From Sphingopyxis fribergensis (GTDB taxonomy: Bacteria > Pseudomonadota > Alphaproteobacteria > Sphingomonadales > Sphingomonadaceae): DNA of 64,000 bases. This document shows, in pieces, positions 50,077 through 58,237 of this stretch. The first letter of the stretch is position 1, and every line of letters begins with the position of its first letter. The position numbers were made by a program, and so were the translations under genes. Under the pieces are notes generated by a model. The model was not told the DNA's origin, made no database searches, and saw only the letters and a list, made by a program, of their open reading frames with translations. The DNA is taken from contig NZ_CP009122.1 of NCBI RefSeq assembly GCF_000803645.1, positions 348,501 to 412,500 on the forward strand, given 5' to 3'.

Positions 50077-50184
50077 GGCTGCTCCGCAGAAAAACCGGGC
50101 CGGACCGGCACCGTTCCGAGTCAAAAGGCCACGTGCAGTCGTCAGGGCGCGAAGCGATGACGACTGCACGGGCAGGGGAGGTTC

Positions 50185-52341
50185 CTATTTCCCTTTCAGG
50201 AATACCGGGGGCGTGTAGGCGCCGTTCGTCGCGACGTCCCACACCTCGATGCGCGCCCATTTTCGGCCGCTCAGATCAATTCGCTTTTCGATCGCGCGTG
50301 TGCCGAAGGGCGCGGCGCCGGTCAGGTCGATGCGATCGCGGTAGACCTTGCTGCCGTCGCCGCTGACGATCTCGGCGAAGGCGGGCGGGAAAGTCCATTC
50401 GATCTTCGCACGCACCACGGCATTGCGCCCGAACTTGGCTTCTTCGCCGCTCTTCGCGCCGTCGATCGTGAATTCGGGGATGAGCACCTCTCCGGTGGTG
50501 GTGAAGAAGCGACCTCCGCGCAGCGCGTCGAGCACGCTCTGCCAGCCATCCGAATAGCGCGGCAACGGTCCGTCGAGCCGGAGATAGTTGATATTCATAT
50601 GGGCATAGAGCTCGCTCTCCTTGGAGATCTGGAACACGTCGACCTCGCCGGGAGCGAATTTCCGCTCGGACGGTTTCGTCGCCCAGTTGTTCATGTCGTC
50701 GAGCGTGTCGAGCACCCGCGTGCCGAGGCGTGGCAGCGAATAGTCCGACGGCATATTCTTCCACGCGCCGCCGAGGAAGCGGTCGCTCTTGAAGAAGGGC
50801 GTGTCCCTATGCTTGTCGGGGAAGCCGTAGCTGCCCTTGATCCGCGGGTGCGCGGTCCACATCAGTCCCTTCTCGTCCTGCATCAGTTTCAGGACGTCCT
50901 CCTGCGAGCCGACATGATAAATTTTGCCGAGTTTCGGATCGTTCTCGACGAAGGGCTGCCCCTCCTTGCGGTCGAGCGTCCAATAGACCGGCTTGGGGAA
51001 GAAGCTGATCCAGTGCCCGCCGAGCTGCACATTGGGCTCCTCACCCGGGAGCAGTAGCAATTTGTCATCCGACAGGCGTTCAGTCTCTGCGTGCATCGTC
51101 TTGAGCAGGGTCAGCCGGTCGCCGGCGCGATCGAGCGCTTCGCGCCCGAGGTGAAGCTCGGCGAGGTGGACGATCTCGACGTTCATGGCCTTGAAGCGCT
51201 TGACGAAGTCCGGAGACTCGAGCCCGTCGGGCACTCCGGCCGACTGCTGGAACCGCGCGGTGTTCAGAAAGGCTTCGGTGTGCTCGACATGATAGTGGCT
51301 GGTGAAGGTACGATGGCCGTCAAGCGCCTTGAAGCGATCGCCGCGGGTATAGGCCAGGGCCGCCTTGGTGGCACTGGCTGCATCGCCCGCGTCGGGTAAC
51401 AGGAAGACGCCCATGTCCTGCGTCGTGCCCGGCGGCGCGTTGACCCATGGAACATAACGCCGATCGCCCTCGAGCGTCTGGCGCACGCCGAAGCCGGTGC
51501 GCCCGGCGAGGTTGCGATACTCGTTGCCGTACCAGGCCGAATTGTCGTTGTTGGCGTAATCGAGCGGATAGTAGAACTGATGCGGCGGCGGGACCACGCC
51601 CAGCGATCCGCCCGCGGTGCCTTCGGCGACGATCATGCGGGCGCGGACCTTGGGCGAGGCCGCGGGTTTGCGCGATGCGTCGCCTTCGGCGCGCACAATG
51701 GTGTCGGACAGGCCCGTAAAGGCGATCGCGCGCCACGGCAGCGCCGCCGATGTCGCGGCGCTGAGCCCGGCATCGAAGGTGTAGGCGGTGGCGGGGCGCT
51801 GCGTCGACATCACCATCGCCGCACGCACCAGCCGCGACCCCGGATAGATGGTGAACTCATAAGTGCCGGAGAAGGGCCCTGCCGCCGCGCCCCCGACGAT
51901 CACCTTGGTATAGCCGCCCTCCGCGCGCACGCTGATGTCGCTACGCGCGAGTGTCAGCGGGAAGCTTTCGAACGGCCGCGTTCGCGGATTGTCGAAGAAG
52001 ACCGTCCAGCCCTCTTTGAGGTCGCGCGTGCCGACGGTGACGACGCCGGCGGGATCGATCCCGCCGAGCACGGTCTTGCCCGCGATCGAGATTGCCTCGA
52101 TCAGCGGCTTGCCGGGGTCGAGCGACAAGGCGAGCTGCGCGCGCTCGCCCTGCGCCGAGGGCCAGTCGATCGTCACCGAGCCCTGCGTCCGGGCAACGCG
52201 CACGTCACCGGGCAGTGCCATGTCGGGCGCGTTGAGCACCGTCGCAGGCGCTTGCGCTTGCACCGCGCCGGCGACAGCCAGGCTGCCCGCCGTCAGCGCG
52301 GTTGCGAGCCCCAGTGCGGTGAAAATCCGTTTCCTGTTCAA
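50185..52341 (-). CDS. Secreted CehA/McbA-like metallohydrolase
   Basis: The protein has 718 residues. It starts with TTG at 52341, preceded by GGAGGAT. A signal peptide (FTALGLATALTAGSLAVAGA) ends near AQA. The middle has HRTFTSHYHVEHTEAFLN and EIVHLAELHLGRE, metal-ligand-like His clusters as in the PHP-type CehA/McbA family, and a C-terminal block ALRGGRFFTTTGEVLIPEFT typical of that family. The substrate is unknown; placed between kduI and a TonB receptor, it may act on a polysaccharide-derived compound in the periplasm. Confidence 0.6.
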   Translation of the reverse strand: MNRKRIFTALGLATALTAGSLAVAGAVQAQAPATVLNAPDMALPGDVRVARTQGSVTIDWPSAQGERAQLALSLDPGKPLIEAISIAGKTVLGGIDPAGVVTVGTRDLKEGWTVFFDNPRTRPFESFPLTLARSDISVRAEGGYTKVIVGGAAAGPFSGTYEFTIYPGSRLVRAAMVMSTQRPATAYTFDAGLSAATSAALPWRAIAFTGLSDTIVRAEGDASRKPAASPKVRARMIVAEGTAGGSLGVVPPPHQFYYPLDYANNDNSAWYGNEYRNLAGRTGFGVRQTLEGDRRYVPWVNAPPGTTQDMGVFLLPDAGDAASATKAALAYTRGDRFKALDGHRTFTSHYHVEHTEAFLNTARFQQSAGVPDGLESPDFVKRFKAMNVEIVHLAELHLGREALDRAGDRLTLLKTMHAETERLSDDKLLLLPGEEPNVQLGGHWISFFPKPVYWTLDRKEGQPFVENDPKLGKIYHVGSQEDVLKLMQDEKGLMWTAHPRIKGSYGFPDKHRDTPFFKSDRFLGGAWKNMPSDYSLPRLGTRVLDTLDDMNNWATKPSERKFAPGEVDVFQISKESELYAHMNINYLRLDGPLPRYSDGWQSVLDALRGGRFFTTTGEVLIPEFTIDGAKSGEEAKFGRNAVVRAKIEWTFPPAFAEIVSGDGSKVYRDRIDLTGAAPFGTRAIEKRIDLSGRKWARIEVWDVATNGAYTPPVFLKGK

Positions 52342-52383
52342 ACCATCCTCCTGTTTTTCGTCATTCGCGGTGCTGTCATCGGG

Positions 52384-55167
52384 TCAGAAGTTGAAGCGGA
52401 CGCCGAGCGAGTAGGTCGTGTCGTCGTTCCGCACCTCGCGGACGAAATCCTCGCGCGATTCGAAGTTGCGCGTTTTCTGGCCCGTGATGTTGGTACCGGC
52501 GAGACTGACGGTGATATTCGGTGTCACATCGTAATTCAGGCCAAAGTCGAGCCGTCCCGCGGCGCGAATGCCATTGAGCCCGACGGGAAGCGAAACCGGC
52601 CGGAGCGAGAGGCCGTTGGTGATGTCGCCGTCGAAATATTTGGAGCGATAGGTGTATATCATCCGCGCCGAGATGCCGTATTTCTCGTAGATCAGGCCGA
52701 CGTTGTAATTATATTTTGACACGCCGAGCAGCGGTAGGCCCTGAAGCCGGTCGCCGGGTGTCGTCACCTCGCTGTCGATGACGGTAAAGTTTCCGATCAC
52801 ACCCGCGCCGTCGAGACCCTCGGGAAGGAAGTCGAAGAACAGCTGGCCACCGACTTCGACACCCTTGATCTTGGCGGACCCCAGGTTGCGGGGCGTCGAG
52901 ATCACATATTGCAGGCCGTCGATCGTGCGTACCTCGGTCCCGTTGATGATGCGGTCGGTGATGTCGCGATAGAAACCGACCACCGAGACATAGTTGCTGC
53001 GGCCGAAATAATATTCGAGCGACGCATCGAAGCTGTCGGCCTTTTGCGGCCGGAGGTCGGGATTGCCGCCCGATCCGGAATTCTGGATCGTGCTGACGTA
53101 GGACACGACATAGCTGAGGCCGGGGTTGAGCTGGCCGAAGCTCGGCCGCGAAAGCGTCTTCGAATAGTTGAAGCGCGCCTGGAGGCCGCCGCCGAACTGG
53201 ATGCGTGCACTGGCATTGGGCAAAAGATCGGTGTCGCTTGTCGAGCGATTGACGAGCACGACGCGCGAGGTGCCGGTCGCCGGATCGGTCACGCGACCCG
53301 ACCCCGCAATGTCGCGGTCGGTGCGGGTCAGGCGCGCGCCGACCATGCCGTCGACCGAGATCGCATCGCTGAGCGAGAATTCATATCCCGCTTGCAGGAA
53401 GCCGGCATAGCTTTTTTCCTGCGCATCATAATCGCGTGTCGGGTCGTAAGCGGGCGTGTCAGGCGAGATGCCGTACAGCGTCCTGAGCTGCCGCTTGATT
53501 GCTTCCTGCGTCAGATAGCGGGGATCGATCTGCAGGAAGGATGCGCCGTCGTTCATCTGCGGCACCCCGGGAGCCTGCGACAATATGTCGGAGGGCAGGC
53601 CGGCGGCGGTGAGCGGCGTCACGAACGAACCGCCCGGCGCTGGCGGGCCGCCGAGATATTGCTCGAACCCGGCTTTGCGCCGCGCGACGCGCACGCCAGC
53701 CTGGACATAGTCGAGCAACCCGGCGTCGAAGTCGTATTTGGCGTCGCTCATCACCGACCACAGGGTTCCGCGGCTGCGGTTGATGTCTTCGGTCATGCCG
53801 TTGGCGAAGGCGAGGCCGGCGGGGTCGTTCATCGGGTTGCCGGGCATCGTCGCCTGCACCTCGTGATTGTTATCGCGAACCTGCACCAGTTCGGCGATGC
53901 GCTTGCCGATGTCGACGCGGAAGCTGTCGTTACGGTTGGTCGAGGTTTCATAAGAGATGTCGGTGTTCCAGCTGAGCGCGCCGATCTGCTTGTTGAAGCC
54001 GGTGGCGATCACATAGATGTCGGTGCGCGCTTTGTTGGCGACGGTCGCGGTATAATATTCGAGGTTGCGCGCGGTATAGCCGGTGGCGTTGCACAGCTGG
54101 CGGATCGTGCCGGTGCCCGTCGGATTGGTGGGGCTGCGCACATTGCCCGAATAATAGCCGTCGGGTCCGACCGCGAAATCCTCGCAGGTGTCGCCGACGG
54201 TCGCCTCGAACGACGTGCCAGTGAAGGCGCGGAAGGTCGGGCGCGCCTGATAGACGTTACCGCGATAGCCCGCGAACAGACCCTCGACATAGATTTTGGT
54301 GTCGGTATCGGGCGCCCATTCGAGCGAGAAATTGGCCTGCGGGCGCTCATATTTGCCGAATTCGATCGCGGCGGCGAAGCCGGTGGGCGCGTGCAGGTCC
54401 GGCGGCGAACCGGCGGGGCCGGCGCTCGTCGCGCGTGTCCAGTCGTTCCAGGCGACCGGCCGGGCATATTTGTTGCGCTGGTACGAGACGCTCGCCATCG
54501 CGGCGATCTCCCCCTCACCCGCGTCCCAGCGGTTGGCGACGAGCAGGCTTACCGCTGGATTGAGCGTGTTCTTCGAACCGGCTTCCTGCAGATAGGTCGC
54601 GCGTGCGCTGCCCGCGATCGTCAGTTCCTTGAAGTCAAGCGCGCGGCGCAGGCGCATATTGACGCCGCCCGCCACGCCGCCTTCGAGCCGCTCGGCTGAA
54701 TTGGACTTGTAGACATCGACGCCCGCAAGCGCTTCGGCCGGCAGATCCTGAAACGAGAAGCCGCGGCCGACGCCCGTGAAAATCTCGCGTCCGTTGAGCG
54801 TGGTGATGATGTCGTCGAGGCCGCGGATGCGCGCCCCGACGATCTCGTTATTGCCGCCGACCACGACCTGAACGCCGGGTACGCGCTGGAGCGCCGACGC
54901 GGTGGTCAAGTCGGGAAGTTTGCCGATATCCTCGGCGACGATCGAATCCACAACCGCGGTCGACTGGCGCTTGATTTCGGCTGCGCGTGCCAGGCTCTGG
55001 CGGATGCCGGTGACGACGATGTCGCCCTCCTGCTCATTACTCGCCGACGCACCCGCGGCCGTTTGATTGGCGGATGGGTCGGCGGCCGACCCAGTCTGCG
55101 CCTCTGCGATATGTGCGCCGCCGGCGAGCGCAATCAGCGTCACGGAAGCGCGAAGGCTGATCTTCAA
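52384..55167 (-). CDS. TonB-dependent receptor (carbohydrate-type)
   Basis: The protein has 927 residues with a TTG start at 55167 preceded by GGGAGAGG. Signal peptide SVTLIALAGGAHIAEA, then the plug domain (VVDSIVAEDIGKLPDLTTAS, then VPGVQVVVGGNNEIVGARIR) and a beta-barrel ending in a terminal Phe (YSLGVRFNF). This plug type is common for oligosaccharide uptake in sphingomonads and Caulobacter. It probably imports products of the degraded polymer. The promoter region next to the FadR-type gene has a TTATATGAT-like site. Confidence 0.92.
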   Translation of the reverse strand: MKISLRASVTLIALAGGAHIAEAQTGSAADPSANQTAAGASASNEQEGDIVVTGIRQSLARAAEIKRQSTAVVDSIVAEDIGKLPDLTTASALQRVPGVQVVVGGNNEIVGARIRGLDDIITTLNGREIFTGVGRGFSFQDLPAEALAGVDVYKSNSAERLEGGVAGGVNMRLRRALDFKELTIAGSARATYLQEAGSKNTLNPAVSLLVANRWDAGEGEIAAMASVSYQRNKYARPVAWNDWTRATSAGPAGSPPDLHAPTGFAAAIEFGKYERPQANFSLEWAPDTDTKIYVEGLFAGYRGNVYQARPTFRAFTGTSFEATVGDTCEDFAVGPDGYYSGNVRSPTNPTGTGTIRQLCNATGYTARNLEYYTATVANKARTDIYVIATGFNKQIGALSWNTDISYETSTNRNDSFRVDIGKRIAELVQVRDNNHEVQATMPGNPMNDPAGLAFANGMTEDINRSRGTLWSVMSDAKYDFDAGLLDYVQAGVRVARRKAGFEQYLGGPPAPGGSFVTPLTAAGLPSDILSQAPGVPQMNDGASFLQIDPRYLTQEAIKRQLRTLYGISPDTPAYDPTRDYDAQEKSYAGFLQAGYEFSLSDAISVDGMVGARLTRTDRDIAGSGRVTDPATGTSRVVLVNRSTSDTDLLPNASARIQFGGGLQARFNYSKTLSRPSFGQLNPGLSYVVSYVSTIQNSGSGGNPDLRPQKADSFDASLEYYFGRSNYVSVVGFYRDITDRIINGTEVRTIDGLQYVISTPRNLGSAKIKGVEVGGQLFFDFLPEGLDGAGVIGNFTVIDSEVTTPGDRLQGLPLLGVSKYNYNVGLIYEKYGISARMIYTYRSKYFDGDITNGLSLRPVSLPVGLNGIRAAGRLDFGLNYDVTPNITVSLAGTNITGQKTRNFESREDFVREVRNDDTTYSLGVRFNF

Positions 55168-55277
55168 TGGACCTCTCCCTATAAGACATCATATAAATTA
55201 AGAAGATTGATGTTATAATTCTTTTGGACGTAATGCGGCGCCTGAGTTGTCCTTCAGGTCATTGATGTTGGTGTGCT

Positions 55278-56078
55278 TCAGCCCGTCGGATTGTGCGAGG
55301 ACATGAAATCTTGCAGATCGCGGTGCCGCTTGAGGCTGCTGCTCATATGGCACCGCGCCGCCACCCTTGCGGCGTCGGGGTCGCGGCGGATGATGGCGTC
55401 GAGGATCGCCTCATGCTCTTCGCTTATCACTGCCTTGTACCGGGCGCCGACATAGCTTTGCCCCTGGCGCAGATAGAGCGAGCGCGGCGGGACCAGGCGG
55501 ACGCCGAGGAAGTCGATCAGTTTGGCGTAGTAGGTGTTCTTGCTAGCCCGCGCGATGACGTTGTGAAATTCAACATCGGCTTTGACCGAATCATCAAGGC
55601 CGATCGCCGCCTCGCTGAGGATCTTGAGCTGCTGGCGCATGCTCATCACGTCAACCTCGCTGCGCCGCTCTGCGGCCAGCGCGGCCATTTCGGTTTCGAC
55701 CGACAGCCGCAATTCGAGCAACTCGATCACGTCGCCAAGATTCTCGACCTCGTCGCGCGTGATCTGGAAAGCCTGATAGCGCGCAGTCTCGCTGACGAAG
55801 AGGCCCTTTCCTTGTCGGGCCTCGACAAATCCCGCTGCGGCGAGGCGGGCGATCGCTTCGCGGACCACGGTCCGGCTCACGCCCAGCACGTCGACGAATT
55901 CCGCCTCGGTAGGGAGTTGAGCGCCGGGCCAATAGGTACCGGAGAGGATGCTGGCGCGAATATGTTCGCAAGCGGCGTCGACCAATGACGGCCTTCGCTT
56001 GCGCAGCGCCAGCCGATCGTCCTGCACCGCTTCGGTACCGCCCTGCCTCACGCGCCCATTCTCCCGTCGTCGGCGCAT
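55278..56078 (-). CDS. FadR-family (GntR/FCD) transcriptional regulator
   Basis: The protein has 266 residues. Residues ~30-100 are the winged helix (LPTEAEFVDVLGVSRTVVRE, then ARLAAAGFVEARQGKGLFV); residues ~110-250 are an FCD ligand domain with metal-site residues in ADVEFHNVIARAS, EEHEAILDAI and ARCHMSSSL. Such regulators usually respond to sugar acids and repress uronate genes, which fits the locus. It likely controls the divergent sulfatase and nearby receptor genes. Confidence 0.88.
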   Translation of the reverse strand: MRRRRENGRVRQGGTEAVQDDRLALRKRRPSLVDAACEHIRASILSGTYWPGAQLPTEAEFVDVLGVSRTVVREAIARLAAAGFVEARQGKGLFVSETARYQAFQITRDEVENLGDVIELLELRLSVETEMAALAAERRSEVDVMSMRQQLKILSEAAIGLDDSVKADVEFHNVIARASKNTYYAKLIDFLGVRLVPPRSLYLRQGQSYVGARYKAVISEEHEAILDAIIRRDPDAARVAARCHMSSSLKRHRDLQDFMSSHNPTG

Positions 56079-56112
56079 TATGCGCCTTACGGTCCAACTA
56101 TACGACTTATCA

Positions 56113-56125
56113 GTTATATGACAAC
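56113..56125. promoter_or_regulatory. Candidate operator of the FadR-type regulator
   Basis: GTTATATGACAAC is a GTTnT-ATG-AnAAC dyad between the regulator and the sulfatase gene. Similar AT-rich dyads occur at 63796 (ATTATATGATAAA), at 62558 (ATTATCGTATAAT) and, as reverse complement, near 55187. A common operator is possible but unproven. Confidence 0.35.
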
Positions 56126-56375
56126 TTAAATAAACTCATTTAATTATAGAAAGATGCACGAACCACACCGCAAGGGTGGCATTTCTGGAGCATGGCGTGA
56201 CGGATGATAGATTCGCGGCCCGGAGGCCAATGGTCGGGAGCGAAGGGGTTTTGGCTTTAGCCGCCCGGAAAAGCGGGCGCATCGCGGCAGCCGCCGACCT
56301 TACACATTTTTGCGACAATCGATTATTATGCGATAAATCAGCTGATTTAGCTGAGCTGTTTGCATGAGGCATAAG

Positions 56376-58145
56376 ATGGCAATTCCGAACATGATGAAGA
56401 AAATGGCGCGGGGCGCCGCGACGGCCGCCATAGGGCTTGCGCTGTTGGCGGGACCTGCGGCGCAAGCAGCAACGGCTACGTCTGCCACCGCGCCCGCTTC
56501 GGCAAAGGCCGAGCAGGCCAAACGTCCCAATGTGATCGTCATCCTCGTTGACGATATGGGTTTTTCGGATATCGGACCCTATGGCAGCGAGATCCCGACG
56601 CCGAATCTCGACATGCTGGCGTCGAACGGGATCCGCTTCACGCAATTCTACAATAGCGCCCGATGCAGCCCTTCGCGGGCGTCGCTGCTTACCGGTCTTT
56701 ATCCACATGAAGCAGGGGTTGGGTATCTGGACAACGTCGTTCGCCCCAATGGCGCGGGCGGGCTGCAAGGGCGGATCGCGGATCGTGCCGTTACGATTGC
56801 CGAGGTGCTGAAGCCGGCGGGCTATTTCACCGGCATGGCGGGCAAGTGGCACGTCGGCGCGCAGCACGGCACGCCGCCGACCAAGGTCGGTTTCGACCGC
56901 TCGGTTCTCTTTCAGGGCGGGACCTTCTTCCCCGATCAGGTCGGCAAGAAATTCGTGACGATTGATGGTAATCAGCTGCCGTTGGCGTCACAAGAAGTCG
57001 GCAAAGGCGAGTGGTATTCGTCCGACCTGCTGGTCGACTGGACCAGCCGGTTCGTGTCCGAGGCGAAAGCGCAGGGAAAGCCGTTCTTCCTCTATCTGCC
57101 GTTCACCGCAGTTCACTTTCCGGTGATGGCCCCCGCGGACGAAATCGCAAAGTTCAAGGGAAAGTACATGGCCGGCTGGGACAAGCTGCGCCGCGAGCGT
57201 TTCGAGCGCCAGAAGAAGATAGGCCTGATCGACCCCAACGCGACGCTGCCCGATGTGCTGCCGGAACAGTATGACTGGAACAAGATGTCGGCGAGGGACA
57301 AGGATCGCTTCGATACGATCATGGCCGTTTACGCCGCCGCCATTTCGCGGATGGACAGGGCGATCGGTACACTGACCGCCGACCTCAAGGCAAAAGGCGA
57401 GCTCGACAACACGCTGATCCTTTTCATGTCGGACAATGGCGGGAATGCCGAGAGCGGCCCAGATGGCCGCACCGGCCGCGCGCCCTGGGGCGGCCCCACT
57501 TCCAATATCTTCGTGGGCCTCAACTGGGCGACGTTGCAGAACACGCCGTTCCAGTATTTCAAGCACTTCACCGAGGAAGGCGGAATCGCCACCCCGCTGA
57601 TCGCCTATTGGCCCAAGGGTATCGATCCCAAGCTTCGTGGTACGATGGTGCGCGCGCCGGGGCACCTTGTCGATGTGATGCCGACGGTGGCGGAACTGGC
57701 GGGCGCCAAATACCCCACTCGTTTCGAGGGGAATGATATCCGGCCGATGTCGGGCCGCAGCTTCGCTGGGGCATTCGAGGGCCAACCGCTGATGCGCGGC
57801 GTGCCGATTTTCTGGGAGCATGAAGGCAATAAGGCGGTGCGCGACGGCAAGTGGAAGCTGGTCGCGCAGTTCGAACGGCCCTGGCAGCTTTACGACATGG
57901 ACGCCGATCGGACCGAAACCCGCGACTTCGCCGCCGCCCATCCCGACATTATTGCACGCATGGCGAAACAGTGGGACGACTGGGCGGCGCGAAGCTTCGT
58001 CGATCGCTGGCCCAACAGGGTGAACGGCGGCGTGATTACCGGCACACTGGAAGGTGGCCAACCGCCGCAGGCTAAAAAGAAGCCGGGCAAGCGCGGCAAG
58101 AGCAAGCGAAAGGGCCGGCGTGCGCCAGCGGCGGCCGAGGATTGA
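56376..58145 (+). CDS. Secreted sulfatase (formylglycine type)
   Basis: The protein has 589 residues. A signal peptide (ATAAIGLALLAGPAAQA) precedes NVIVILVDDMGFSDIG (metal-binding Asp pair) and the sulfatase signature CSPSRASLLTG with Cys97 as the residue converted to formylglycine. MAGKWHVG and FMSDNGGNAE are further family blocks. The C-terminus is a Lys/Arg-rich tail (KKKPGKRGKSKRK). It removes sulfate from a polysaccharide or its oligomers in the periplasm or outside. GAGGC favours the ATG at 56376 over the one at 56364. Confidence 0.92.
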   Translation: MAIPNMMKKMARGAATAAIGLALLAGPAAQAATATSATAPASAKAEQAKRPNVIVILVDDMGFSDIGPYGSEIPTPNLDMLASNGIRFTQFYNSARCSPSRASLLTGLYPHEAGVGYLDNVVRPNGAGGLQGRIADRAVTIAEVLKPAGYFTGMAGKWHVGAQHGTPPTKVGFDRSVLFQGGTFFPDQVGKKFVTIDGNQLPLASQEVGKGEWYSSDLLVDWTSRFVSEAKAQGKPFFLYLPFTAVHFPVMAPADEIAKFKGKYMAGWDKLRRERFERQKKIGLIDPNATLPDVLPEQYDWNKMSARDKDRFDTIMAVYAAAISRMDRAIGTLTADLKAKGELDNTLILFMSDNGGNAESGPDGRTGRAPWGGPTSNIFVGLNWATLQNTPFQYFKHFTEEGGIATPLIAYWPKGIDPKLRGTMVRAPGHLVDVMPTVAELAGAKYPTRFEGNDIRPMSGRSFAGAFEGQPLMRGVPIFWEHEGNKAVRDGKWKLVAQFERPWQLYDMDADRTETRDFAAAHPDIIARMAKQWDDWAARSFVDRWPNRVNGGVITGTLEGGQPPQAKKKPGKRGKSKRKGRRAPAAAED

Positions 58146-58170
58146 AGGCGACACCGCTTGCAAAAAGGAC

Positions 58171-58201
58171 GGCCCGGCATCGTGTGCAACGATGCCGGGC
58201 C
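58171..58201. terminator. Bidirectional rho-independent terminator
   Basis: A perfect 13-base stem GGCCCGGCATCGT/ACGATGCCGGGCC with a 5-base loop between the convergent sulfatase and TonB receptor genes. A run of five A before it gives the T-run for the minus-strand gene. Confidence 0.85.
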
Positions 58202-58237
58202 GATTTACCCGAGTTTGTAAAAGACCACAGGTCTATA

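Noticed and set aside
52909..54699. A 596-codon open frame on the plus strand
   Set aside because: It is antisense to the TonB receptor at 52384-55167, which has a clear plug and barrel; the reverse frame shows no domain.
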